The notes beneath the pieces were generated by a model. The model worked only from the letters and a program-made list of their open reading frames with translations. It was not told the origin of the DNA and made no database searches. Positions 14,855 through 23,738 of a DNA stretch of 64,000 bases are shown here, piece by piece; positions within the stretch are counted from its first letter, which is position 1; every line of letters begins with the position of its first letter. Position numbers and translations under genes: made by a program. The DNA is taken from assembly GCF_002264395.1 (NCBI RefSeq), contig NZ_NFVA01000004.1, positions 62,001 through 126,000 of the forward strand, written 5' to 3'. Source of the DNA: Paenibacillus sp. VTT E-133291. Lineage in GTDB: Bacteria > Bacillota > Bacilli > Paenibacillales > Paenibacillaceae.

Positions 14855-15415
14855 ATGAATATGGAATGGCATAAATACATCACACGTTGGGCAGATTCCA
14901 GGGGCTGGGAAGGGCGAGAGATTGATTATCAGTGGCCTTCTCCCTCATTTCCAGTGGTAAGTATTCGCAGCAATTTAGGTCGCTACTCTGGTCAGGGTTA
15001 TGGCGGCAGACCTCGTGTGAAGACAGCTGTTGGATTAATTGCTATTGGAGATATAGCTGTAGGCTTGATTTCCATAGGTGCGATAAGCGTAGGGGTTCTA
15101 TCCGTGGGTGCAATATCACTAGGAATGTGGTTAGCCCTTGGAGCGATAGCACTTAGCTGGCTTGGCTTCGCAGCTGGGGCGATTGCTATTGCAGGAGTGG
15201 CTGTAGGAGCGATCGCGATAGCCGAAAAAGCGTTGGGTGCTGTCGCCATAGGGGATACGGCATTTGGAGCGGTAGCCATAGGACGGATTGCTGGGGGAGC
15301 CGTAGCTATTGGACAATGGGCATATGGTCTAATCGCGGTTGGCGAGCATGGCTTTGGGTTAATTCCGATCACAGGTGATGTGTGGAATTGGTTTCGGCGA
15401 CTATTTGGAGGTTGA
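14855..15415 (+). CDS. Decapeptide-repeat protein of unknown function (GAIAIG repeats)
   Basis: The 186-residue protein has a hydrophilic, aromatic-rich head (residues 1-55, including WADSRGWEGREIDYQWPSPSFP). About eleven near-perfect 10-residue repeats follow, of the form [x]-G-A-[I/V]-A-I-G-x-x-A (for example VGLIAIGDIA, VGAIAIAEKA, FGAVAIGDTA), then a short basic/aromatic tail (WNWFRRLFGG). The repeats contain few charged residues, one or two per repeat, always at the x-x positions. This regularity suggests a beta-solenoid rather than membrane helices, although repeated Gly/Ala/Ile could also insert in a membrane. GAAGGGGGTCGG precedes the ATG. It is followed by the c-di-GMP riboswitch region. 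I do not recognise a function. Confidence 0.75.
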   Translation: MNMEWHKYITRWADSRGWEGREIDYQWPSPSFPVVSIRSNLGRYSGQGYGGRPRVKTAVGLIAIGDIAVGLISIGAISVGVLSVGAISLGMWLALGAIALSWLGFAAGAIAIAGVAVGAIAIAEKALGAVAIGDTAFGAVAIGRIAGGAVAIGQWAYGLIAVGEHGFGLIPITGDVWNWFRRLFGG

Positions 15416-15579
15416 ATGCTCCTCCAGTCCTAAAGTATCACGCTTCGTCTGGGATAGTTGATAAATAATATCGATCAGTTAGAGGAAATTGATTGCAATT
15501 ACCTATGTCAATCAAATATCAATCTCATACCAAATAATCATGCAATAAGATGCATAGTTATGTTAACCTTTGTAATGTA

Positions 15580-15672
15580 ATCGAAACTTCATAGGCAAAC
15601 CTATGGAAATGTAGGGACGCAAAGCTATAGGGACTAAGGTTATCACGACTATTGTCAGCCAGCTGCCAAAGA
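15580..15672 (+). ncRNA. c-di-GMP-I riboswitch (GEMM) aptamer
   Basis: The conserved core is plain: AGGCAAACC at 15593-15601, the purine-rich loop GGAAA, GGGACGCAAAGC at 15614-15625, CTAAGG at 15634, then a variable stem, and GTCAGCCAGCTGCC at 15654-15667, the tetraloop-receptor and 3' side of the class. The order and spacing match GEMM/c-di-GMP-I aptamers. It lies 160 bp upstream of the 1937-residue M60 protein gene with a terminator in between, so it should control that gene by transcription termination. Direction of control (on or off) cannot be decided by eye. Confidence 0.93.
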
Positions 15673-15702
15673 GTGTATAACGCTTTTTGTTTTTAAGGTT
15701 TA

Positions 15703-15727
15703 ATAAAAATTAAGTCTTAATTTTTAT
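15703..15727 (+). repeat. 25-bp AT-rich perfect palindrome between aptamer and terminator
   Basis: The arms ATAAAAATTAAG and CTTAATTTTTAT are exact complements around a single T. It lies in the riboswitch expression platform. As RNA it would form a weak AT-only hairpin; as DNA it could be a protein site. Its role is unknown. Confidence 0.6.
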
Positions 15728-15745
15728 GCAACTTTAGCTGCAATC

Positions 15746-15773
15746 AAGCTACTCTTTCGGGGTAGTTTTTTTT
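15746..15773 (+). terminator. Terminator hairpin of the riboswitch expression platform
   Basis: CTACTC / GGGTAG (one G-T pair) with loop TTTCG is followed by eight T. Placed 80 bp after the aptamer and 55 bp before the start of the M60 gene, it is the probable switch element. Confidence 0.75.
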
Positions 15774-15827
15774 GTGCCCATTTTTAGGCATTGAAGAGAT
15801 TCATATTACATCTGGGGGGTAGAAAAG

Positions 15828-18800
15828 ATGAAAAAAATGATTGCAATCGCTACATCGGCAGCCATGTTAGCTAGCTTTTCGAGTGAGGCAGGTTATGCTT
15901 TAGCAAGTGATGTAAGCAAGGTAACTGTAGTGAACACTGTAGTACAAAGCAAGGCTGACCTAATAAGCAATGCGTCAGTTATTCCGTTTGATCTGTACGG
16001 CAAGGCTATCCTAGGCGCTTATAATGATGTTTTTAGAATGAATCCTGCAAATATTAAATCCATTACCAATAACGGTGGTAACTACTCAGGTTCACCTATA
16101 GCTAAGGCTATTGATGGCGATATGAATACACATTGGGAAACGGGCAAACCGAATAGTTCAACGTTTACGAATGAGATTGTCTTTGTATTCAATGAGTCCA
16201 CTGAATTAAATAGAATTGTATACGCTGCAAGACAATCCAGCACAAAGGGTAAGGGGTTTGCCCAGGAATTTGATATTTATGGCTCAACAACGGATGCAGG
16301 CGATTATACGCTAGTATCCTCTGGAGAATATAAAGGCTCAGCAGGTGACGTAGTAGAGGTGCAGTTTGACAGGGCAACCTTTAAGAGACTTAAATTTGTC
16401 TTCAAAAAAGCTAACCAAGATTGGGCGAGTGCGGCTGAGTTTTCTTTTTACAAAGAAGATGCCGTATCCGCTAAAATGAAAAATTTATTCACAGATGACA
16501 GCTTGAGTCAAGTTAGCGCAGCATTTAATACGATGGAGAAATTAACGGCTTTAGAACAAGAAGTTCAGACACATCCACTGTACGCGCAGTTTCAAGCAGA
16601 TATAGAGAATGCAAAAGTACTTCTGGAGAATCATCAAATAGAGGCAACAACGGCTAAGGTTTCGAAGCTAAAAGGCTATGGTACAGCATATGAAAATGCC
16701 TATAGCGAAGCTTATAGAATGCCCAACTCAAACGTATCAAAAGTAGCGGTGAACGGCGGAAGCTACCCAGGTACGAAACCGGAATACATGCTCGATGACC
16801 AACCGAATACACACTGGGAAACCAATAAAAACAATGACGACAGCTTCACGAATGAAGTTGTGTTTGAGTTAGCGCAAGCGAAAGTATTAGATAGAGTGGC
16901 TTTCCTGGCTAGAGATAACCGCAAAGGCTTCCCAGAGGCTTTTCAAATTTATGCATCAGAAACAAGTAAGGGAGAGACCTTCCAGCTCGTATCTAGCGGA
17001 ACCGCGACTAGTACGAATGACTTTCTGGAGTTTAAATTTGAACCTACGAAGTTTAAAAGATTGAAATTCAAGTTCACAAAAGCCAATATCAACAGACCCT
17101 TTGCAGCCGAATTCAGATTTTATACAGAGGATAAAGTAAGTGAAGCTGTAAATGGTATTTTCACAGATGGTACGATGAGTGCGGTTTTTCCTGCTTATAA
17201 TAGCGTCGAAGCAATCAACGAATTAGAAGAAGCGGCAAAAGTACATCCGCTCTATCCCATCCTGAAAGATTCTTTGGATTTAGCTAAGAAGCTAGTGAAT
17301 GGTGAAATTCAAACCGAAGGCACCATCATTGAGGCGGAACAACGTGGAGATATGAAAAAGCATGCGCAAGAAAACCTGAGAATTGGTTTCGGTACGAACA
17401 ACCAGCCTACAGGTCTCGTTGCAATGCCTGGAGATACGATCAACGTTTATGTGGACGCAGCTTCGAGCGATAAATTGCCTTCTTTAATCTTTTCTCAACA
17501 AGAGGCGGCTTGGAACGTTTGGGCTAGCAGTGTGAAATTGCGTCCAGGTAAAAACACAATAACCGTTCCTGAATTTGCGACGAATAGTTATTATGCACAT
17601 GAAGTGACTAAGGGCGGTACAGTGTATATCGTCAATCCATATACAGCGGAGGAACAAGGTAAAGCACCTATGATCCGGTTCGAGGGGCTTACCAAGATCC
17701 CTATGATGACCAAGACTACAGATCCTGAACAATTCAAAGCCTTCTTAACCACCTATAAACAAAAAATAGATGAAGATAAGGCAGCGCATCCGAATGTTCA
17801 AGATCGCAAGCTCATTGATGTGGTGGAAATGGTCAGCGATCATGTTATTTTCACAGGCACTGCGACAGAAGCTTATAACATGTTTATTACGCAAGGAAAT
17901 GATCCGCTGGGTACCGTAACCGGCTATGATACTTGGATGAAGACGATCTTTGACTTCTATGGCTTGGATGGCAGTAGTGTGATTCATGATGCCAAGCTAA
18001 TTCGTGAGAATATCCGATTGATGCAGCCTTATGGTGCGATGTATGCAGCGGGGGACCATACAGGGATACAACTTGGAACCGTGGGGACAATGTTAGGTGA
18101 TTTTAACAAAGTCTATCCAGGCTGGGGATTGAATCATGAAATAGGGCATCGCTTGGCGATGGGCGAACGAGAATATGGTGAAGTAACCAATAATATGGTG
18201 TCTATGCTGATGTCAGTCTATGCGGACTCGATGGATACTCGTATTCCTTTTGAAAGTGATATATATAAATATGTAATCGAAGAAAATAAAGTGGCTATGA
18301 ATCAGCAGGGCTTATTTGCACAGCTTGGTGCCTATTGGCAGTTAGAATTGGCGCATCCGGGTTACTGGACAGAACTGACCAAGCTGTACCGCGAGCGGAA
18401 GGTCTCCCTTCCGAACGGCGACAATTCCAAGCAGCAGTATTTGGTGGAGTTCTCCTCTGAAGTGCTGGGGTTAGACTTAAGTAGCTATTTTGCCAGACAT
18501 GGCTTCACTGTGAATCCTGAAACAAAAGAGAAGTTAGCTAAATATCCAGCACCGAAAAAGCTCTGGTATTTAAACAATTCAGTGGTTCATTATGAAGGAA
18601 CAGGAATAGCAGATAAGAATGTTGCGGTAAAGGTTAATATCACGCCTAACACTACTGCTAAATCGAACACACTAAGCTTCAGTATGGATACGGATCTTAA
18701 GAAAGATTTCTTAGGTTATGAGGTGTATAGAGACGATAAGTTAGTAGGGTTTACAGGGACTGACCAGTTCGTGGATACGAATGTAGATAACAGCATCAAT

Positions 18801-21641
18801 TATACGTACAAGATCGTTGGTTATGATAAGAAGCTGAACCCACTGAAGCCGGTACAGGTTAAAGCCTTCAAGCCAGCGTTATCTGTTGAAGATCAAATCA
18901 CGTTAAAGCTTAATCAAGCTTTTGATCCGATGAACTATGTAAAAGCGACTAACTATCAAGGAAACGATATTACAGCTAATGTCACCCTGAAAGCAAATAC
19001 CGTTGATGTAACGCAAAAAGGCGACTACGAAGTGGTATATGAAGTGAAGAACGAAGGGGTTACAGAAACCAAAAAAACACTGGTTACGGTAACGAGTGAC
19101 TATGCTTATCTTTCGGATCTTAATGCCAAGTCAGTCGTTGTTGGTTGGGGTGAATTAAAGAAAGATAAAGCCGTTTCTGGTGGAATCATCAGCCTTGTTC
19201 GACAAGGGCTAGCTGCAACCTATGCCAAGGGAATCGGTGTACATGCGAACTCTGAAGTTGTTTATGATATTGAGGGTATAGGTTATGACTTCTTTGAAAG
19301 CTACATCGGGATCGATCAAGCGATGAAAGGAAAGCCATCCTCTGCAACCTTTGAAGTGTATGTAGATGGAGAGAAGAAATTCGCGAGTGATGTTTTCCGG
19401 GCAGGGACAGAGCATGAATTGGTGAAAATACCTGTGACAGGTGCGCACGAAGTGAAGCTGGTTACCACAGATGCTACAGATGGCAATGCTTCAGATCATA
19501 CGGTATGGGCCGATGCGAAGTTTACGAATACTTCAAGTAAGCCGACCATCACAGTGCCGGAAGAGACAACTTTCGTTAAGTTGAATAGTGAATTTGATAT
19601 TTTGACTGATGTCACAGCCGTTGATAAGGAAGATGGTAACTTGATTGGAGCCGTTGAGGTAAACCCGAATGGTTTCACTTCAAGTAAAACAGGCACTTAC
19701 ACCGTCGAACTGTCAGTTACAGACCGGGATGGGAATACAGCTGTGCAGACCCGAAAGATCGTTGTGTACAGCGCTAGTAAATACTTGAGTGATACAGCTT
19801 GGCAGTCGGCAAGAACGGATTATAATGTGGTTCGTAAGGATAAGGCAAGTTCTAACAATCCGATTAAACTACTTGTAAATGGCGTAACCAAAGAATTTAC
19901 GAAGGGCTTAGGAACGCATGCTAACTCTGAAATTGTGTATAATCTGGCGGGTGCTAATTTCGAATATTTTGAAACATATGTAGGGGTTGACCGAAATATC
20001 CTAGAGCAAAATAATTCTAGTGTGATCTTCAAAATCTTTGCCGATGGGGCAGAAGTATATAATAGCGGACTGATGAAATTTGGCACGGAAGCTAAAATAG
20101 CTCGAATCCCTGTGAAGGGTGTAAATGAATTGAAATTGGTATTAGATAATGCAGGTAACGGAAATGCATCAGATCACGGTGATTTTGCGGATGCGAAGTT
20201 TATGATTCTGAACAGTACACCGGAGCTTACGATCCCTAAACCTGTATCCACCAAAGTGGGGCAAGCCATAGCCATAAACGAAAGCTATTCGGCAACGGAT
20301 TCAGAAGATGGCGACTTAACGGCTCAAGTAAAGGTTACGGGTGAAGATCAGGTTAAATTCAACAAAGCTGGAAAGTATCCGATCACTTATATGGTAACTG
20401 ATAGTGATGGAAATACGACCACGAAGACTAGAACTATAGCCGTAGTAGACATGACGGATTTTACGTATCTGACGGATTACGACTGGAACTCTACTCAGAA
20501 CAGCTATACCGCACCTTTGAAGGACAAATCTGTTAGTGCCAATACGCTGAGATTAACAGATAAGGGCAATCAAGTGGTGTCTTACGAGAGAGGGATTGGA
20601 ACGCACTCCAACTCGACGATTGTATACGATCTAAGCGATAAGAACGCGGACTACTTCACTTCCTATGTGGGTGTAGATCGGCAAATGTACGGTACGGTTG
20701 GTTCGGTGAGCTTCGAAGTGTTCGTCGATGGAGAGAAGAAGTTTGATAGTGGACTTATGAGCTCCAGAGATCCACAGAAATTTATCGAGTTAGATGTTAA
20801 TGGAGCCCAAGAGCTGAAGTTAGTCGTTACAGACGGTGGAAATGGCAACGGATCTGACCATGCTACATGGGGGGGGACCAAACTACATTTCGCGAATGGA
20901 GATCACCTATTCACTGGAGATCTGGAACAAGCGATTGCTGTGGCGAAAGCAATTTCTCTTGAAGGTTTCACAGCCGAGAGTATTGCGGTGTTTACGGCCA
21001 GTCTCTCGGGTGCAGAAGCAGCTTTGGCTAATCCTTCGGTCACACAAAGTGAGGTAGATGCAGCCGTAGCGGCGTTACAACAGGCAGAAGAGGGTCTGAC
21101 CGAAATAGACCTTACGCAAGAAATCACGATTGCAGACCCATATTTAAGTGCCTCAATCAAGGCCGCACTAGGCGTATCTGGACAGCTAACGCTAGGGGAC
21201 ATGTATAAACTTACGACGTTAACGAGCGTAACTGGAAGAGCTAAATCTTTGGAAGGTCTTCAGTATGCTAAGAACTTAGAAACACTTAATATTGCTGGGA
21301 ATGAAATTACGGATTTCTCTCCACTACAAGGATTGACTAAACTGACTAGCTTATTGGCCGACCCACAAGTGATTGAGATAGCACAATTAGAGGGTCCTGT
21401 AGTTGAATTGACCAATCTGGTGAAAGGGCTCGATGGCAGTAAAGTAATTCCTAGTTCAGCAGGGGTTAGAAACACTGGGACATTTAAAGAAATTATGTTT
21501 GATATGAATGAATGGGCAGCTAATCCAGAGGTGTTCACCCTAGACCTATCGAACGAAAAGAAGGGAACTTACATGCTAGGGGTAACTTATCAAGTTGCAG
21601 GTAATCTCGTGCAATTGATTTCTTTTATTAATAATCCTTAA
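15828..21641 (+). CDS. Giant secreted M60-family metallopeptidase with carbohydrate-binding domains
   Basis: The 1937-residue secreted protein has a signal peptide (about 1-27) and two F5/8-type C (discoidin-like) domains at about 76-210 and 300-435, each with the DGDMNTHWET-like turn. The M60/enhancin-like peptidase domain spans about 515-880 with zinc motif HEIGH (His770, His774) and Glu785 in GEVTNN. An Fn3/Ig-like region follows at about 935-1085. Three NPCBM-type modules lie at about 1091-1235, 1317-1463 and 1545-1688, separated by DUF5011/Ig-like spacers, then a FIVAR helical module (about 1695-1760) and a short leucine-rich end. M60 peptidases cleave glycoproteins such as mucins, and the other modules bind sugars, so it likely attacks or adheres to glycosylated surfaces. 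No sortase or SLH anchor is visible. GGGGGGTAG precedes the ATG. Control is by the c-di-GMP riboswitch upstream. Confidence 0.9.
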   Translation: MKKMIAIATSAAMLASFSSEAGYALASDVSKVTVVNTVVQSKADLISNASVIPFDLYGKAILGAYNDVFRMNPANIKSITNNGGNYSGSPIAKAIDGDMNTHWETGKPNSSTFTNEIVFVFNESTELNRIVYAARQSSTKGKGFAQEFDIYGSTTDAGDYTLVSSGEYKGSAGDVVEVQFDRATFKRLKFVFKKANQDWASAAEFSFYKEDAVSAKMKNLFTDDSLSQVSAAFNTMEKLTALEQEVQTHPLYAQFQADIENAKVLLENHQIEATTAKVSKLKGYGTAYENAYSEAYRMPNSNVSKVAVNGGSYPGTKPEYMLDDQPNTHWETNKNNDDSFTNEVVFELAQAKVLDRVAFLARDNRKGFPEAFQIYASETSKGETFQLVSSGTATSTNDFLEFKFEPTKFKRLKFKFTKANINRPFAAEFRFYTEDKVSEAVNGIFTDGTMSAVFPAYNSVEAINELEEAAKVHPLYPILKDSLDLAKKLVNGEIQTEGTIIEAEQRGDMKKHAQENLRIGFGTNNQPTGLVAMPGDTINVYVDAASSDKLPSLIFSQQEAAWNVWASSVKLRPGKNTITVPEFATNSYYAHEVTKGGTVYIVNPYTAEEQGKAPMIRFEGLTKIPMMTKTTDPEQFKAFLTTYKQKIDEDKAAHPNVQDRKLIDVVEMVSDHVIFTGTATEAYNMFITQGNDPLGTVTGYDTWMKTIFDFYGLDGSSVIHDAKLIRENIRLMQPYGAMYAAGDHTGIQLGTVGTMLGDFNKVYPGWGLNHEIGHRLAMGEREYGEVTNNMVSMLMSVYADSMDTRIPFESDIYKYVIEENKVAMNQQGLFAQLGAYWQLELAHPGYWTELTKLYRERKVSLPNGDNSKQQYLVEFSSEVLGLDLSSYFARHGFTVNPETKEKLAKYPAPKKLWYLNNSVVHYEGTGIADKNVAVKVNITPNTTAKSNTLSFSMDTDLKKDFLGYEVYRDDKLVGFTGTDQFVDTNVDNSINYTYKIVGYDKKLNPLKPVQVKAFKPALSVEDQITLKLNQAFDPMNYVKATNYQGNDITANVTLKANTVDVTQKGDYEVVYEVKNEGVTETKKTLVTVTSDYAYLSDLNAKSVVVGWGELKKDKAVSGGIISLVRQGLAATYAKGIGVHANSEVVYDIEGIGYDFFESYIGIDQAMKGKPSSATFEVYVDGEKKFASDVFRAGTEHELVKIPVTGAHEVKLVTTDATDGNASDHTVWADAKFTNTSSKPTITVPEETTFVKLNSEFDILTDVTAVDKEDGNLIGAVEVNPNGFTSSKTGTYTVELSVTDRDGNTAVQTRKIVVYSASKYLSDTAWQSARTDYNVVRKDKASSNNPIKLLVNGVTKEFTKGLGTHANSEIVYNLAGANFEYFETYVGVDRNILEQNNSSVIFKIFADGAEVYNSGLMKFGTEAKIARIPVKGVNELKLVLDNAGNGNASDHGDFADAKFMILNSTPELTIPKPVSTKVGQAIAINESYSATDSEDGDLTAQVKVTGEDQVKFNKAGKYPITYMVTDSDGNTTTKTRTIAVVDMTDFTYLTDYDWNSTQNSYTAPLKDKSVSANTLRLTDKGNQVVSYERGIGTHSNSTIVYDLSDKNADYFTSYVGVDRQMYGTVGSVSFEVFVDGEKKFDSGLMSSRDPQKFIELDVNGAQELKLVVTDGGNGNGSDHATWGGTKLHFANGDHLFTGDLEQAIAVAKAISLEGFTAESIAVFTASLSGAEAALANPSVTQSEVDAAVAALQQAEEGLTEIDLTQEITIADPYLSASIKAALGVSGQLTLGDMYKLTTLTSVTGRAKSLEGLQYAKNLETLNIAGNEITDFSPLQGLTKLTSLLADPQVIEIAQLEGPVVELTNLVKGLDGSKVIPSSAGVRNTGTFKEIMFDMNEWAANPEVFTLDLSNEKKGTYMLGVTYQVAGNLVQLISFINNP

Positions 21642-21656
21642 ATTCATAGGCACAGG

Positions 21657-21703
21657 AAAACAGGCGAATTGTGGTGTATTCAACCATGACTCGCCTGTTT
21701 TTT
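21657..21703. terminator. Rho-independent terminator
   Basis: AAAACAGGCGA / TCGCCTGTTTT with an inner GGTG/ACCA stem and T-run, between the convergent M60 and sulfatase genes. Confidence 0.85.
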
Positions 21704-21730
21704 ATTGAGCTTATCTAATAAGCCTCACTT

Positions 21731-23482
21731 TTATTTGGTGGCCGTCTGGGTAGGCGTTAAGCGCTTTTGGCTCCGCTGCTCTGCTAGTAGATGGTTCATC
21801 CATTGCTGAATACTTCTGCTCTGCACTGTTGCTAGGGTGGTGTGAGCAAGGTTGCGAGCTTCTAAAGGATCTTCAGTTAAGTTGTAGAGCTCAAACTCCT
21901 CAGGTACGGGTACTGTTTTAACTTTTGTAGTCCATTCACCGGGTTTTCCCTCCACAGGCTGGAGCGTGACATCCTGTACCCCGGGCTCACTCCAAAACTT
22001 AGGATTATCGAAATAGCGGGAAAATTTCCATAGCTCTGTCCGACCCTTTCTTTGGAGATACGTTAGAATCGTTTCAATATGGTTCGGCTGAACGACGGAG
22101 GAATAGGGTTCTCCCAAGGGATTCGTCTGATGCTGGCCGCGAGTCACATCATCGTCGGTCATGAAATAGACGGGGGCATCAGCAATCGCAGAGGAATCGT
22201 GCCCCAGTATCTGAGGCGCAAGATTACGGCCCACAAAAGGGCGGGCATCACTGAATCTATTTTGCATACGGCTCTGAAGGTTTGTGATGTCCAGATTGGC
22301 GAGCCCCAGCATAGTAGGAATCAGATCTACATGGCTTGTTAGGGCATGGGCATCCTGAGATTTGGGAAATAAGCGTCTATTATGGATGAGAAAAGGGACA
22401 TGTAGAAATTCTTCGTAGGCAGAGTACCATTTTTGATGGAGATCGCCATGAGCTCCTAATAAATCTCCGTGATCGGAGGTAAAGATGACGATGGTATTGT
22501 CATAGAAAGAAGAGCGAGTTAGAGTCTCGAAGATCTTTCGCATTTGAAGGTCCGCGTTTTTTTGAAGTTGATAATACAGTTGGCGATAAAAAGGCTGGTC
22601 AATAATAGGCTGCAAGGCTTTTGGATAGAGGTCCCGGTAGCTGGCTTGGCAGCGCGGCTTGGTAGCTAATGATTCATTTTGCGTCGGAGAGGGAGCAACC
22701 TCAGGCATAGGCTCGACCTCAAACCTAAAATTAGGCAAATGTGCAGTGAGGGCTCCGTATAGAACAATATCATGTGGATTTACAAGGGAAGAGACGAGAA
22801 GCCAGGGTGGAGCGTTGTTGTTCTGGTTTTTTTGGCGATCCAGTGCTTGAATGATTTCTACAGTTTCTGCACCATATACCTCGTCGCGTCCACTTAATCC
22901 GATCGCGGCTGAGGAAGCAGAGTTTCGCGGATTTTTTCCAATCGGATCAGGTCCCACCCAACCAGAGAACCCAAAGTTATCTAAACGGTTCGCTCGTAAA
23001 TAAATTTCTTCAAGCTGCCTGTCAGGGACGCCAGTCACCGAATTATAGCTGGGCAAGCTGTCATGGGTACCGGGAATGATAATATCCTCATTGGAGATAT
23101 GCCACTTCCCTTTATAGTGGGTTTGGTAACCGGCTTCCCGGAAGTAGTCACCCATTGTAGGTACAGTGTTACTATCCAGCCAAAACATATTGGAATCAAA
23201 GGATTCTTTGGCAATTCCTACTGTTTGACTGACACCATGGAGCGAGGGATAGTGACCTGTAAACAGGGTTGCCCGGCTGGGACAGCAGGCCGTAGTTCCG
23301 ATGTAGTGTCTGTGGAACTCAAGGCTATGGGATTTTAATAATTGCTGTGTGACTAGATTCTGACGTCGCCATTCTCTGATTTCGGGATGTTCATATATGG
23401 GGGCATATCGCTCCTCATCTACGAGAATAACAAGAAAATTGGGCCTCTCTAAACGGCGTGATGATCCTGTAGCGCCACTCAT
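21731..23482 (-). CDS. Sulfatase-family hydrolase (Cys-type)
   Basis: The 583-residue enzyme of the type I sulfatase fold has a first metal ligand region at LVILVDEER (residues 17-25). The active-site motif TTACCPSRATLFTG carries Cys67 in C-x-P-S-R, the residue to be turned into formylglycine. Further ligands appear in FTSDHGDLLGAHG. The C-terminal FELYNLTEDPLEARNLAH is usual for the family. No signal peptide is visible. I chose ATG at 23482 because AAGGA lies 10 bases upstream; a GTG at 23491 is too close to it. No sulfatase-maturing enzyme lies in the window. The substrate may be a sulfated glycan, given the convergent M60 glycoprotein peptidase, but other aryl or phosphate esters are possible. 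Confidence 0.88.
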   Translation of the reverse strand: MSGATGSSRRLERPNFLVILVDEERYAPIYEHPEIREWRRQNLVTQQLLKSHSLEFHRHYIGTTACCPSRATLFTGHYPSLHGVSQTVGIAKESFDSNMFWLDSNTVPTMGDYFREAGYQTHYKGKWHISNEDIIIPGTHDSLPSYNSVTGVPDRQLEEIYLRANRLDNFGFSGWVGPDPIGKNPRNSASSAAIGLSGRDEVYGAETVEIIQALDRQKNQNNNAPPWLLVSSLVNPHDIVLYGALTAHLPNFRFEVEPMPEVAPSPTQNESLATKPRCQASYRDLYPKALQPIIDQPFYRQLYYQLQKNADLQMRKIFETLTRSSFYDNTIVIFTSDHGDLLGAHGDLHQKWYSAYEEFLHVPFLIHNRRLFPKSQDAHALTSHVDLIPTMLGLANLDITNLQSRMQNRFSDARPFVGRNLAPQILGHDSSAIADAPVYFMTDDDVTRGQHQTNPLGEPYSSVVQPNHIETILTYLQRKGRTELWKFSRYFDNPKFWSEPGVQDVTLQPVEGKPGEWTTKVKTVPVPEEFELYNLTEDPLEARNLAHTTLATVQSRSIQQWMNHLLAEQRSQKRLTPTQTATK

Positions 23483-23592
23483 GGCAAACACATCCTTGAT
23501 TAGATTATTTACTTAGATTATGTGGGTTGACTCCAAAACAGTAGCCTATCAGGAAGACCTTTTTAAAGTTTGTTTTGCAAAAAAATCCAATT

Positions 23593-23616
23593 TGTCATAT
23601 GACAAAAGAAATGACA
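23593..23616 (+). promoter_or_regulatory. Operator copy 1: TGTCATATGACA-N7-TGACA
   Basis: A perfect 12-bp palindrome is followed after 7 bases by a third TGACA half-site. The same arrangement with the same spacing is at 26082-26105. It sits upstream of a candidate -10 (TATACT, 23648-23653) for the LemA operon, at an activator-like distance. Confidence 0.7.
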
Positions 23617-23738
23617 ACGCTCACTATAAGCAGACTATTCTTTTCACTATACTTAATCAGAAGTGTATGAAATTAAATTAAATTTCTATTTCTGCTATTA
23701 AACGGTATCAAAAATATAAATATCTAGAGGTGATGCAA

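Noticed and set aside
14998..15372. Long minus-strand frame opposite the decapeptide-repeat gene (Pro/Ile/Ala-rich)
   Set aside because: It mirrors the repeats of the plus-strand gene and has no ribosome site; the plus-strand reading has a good one and a sensible tail.
15828..21641. Viral enhancin or prophage gene
   Set aside because: M60 domains are widespread in bacteria and no phage genes are nearby; the riboswitch and NPCBM modules point to a native secreted protein.
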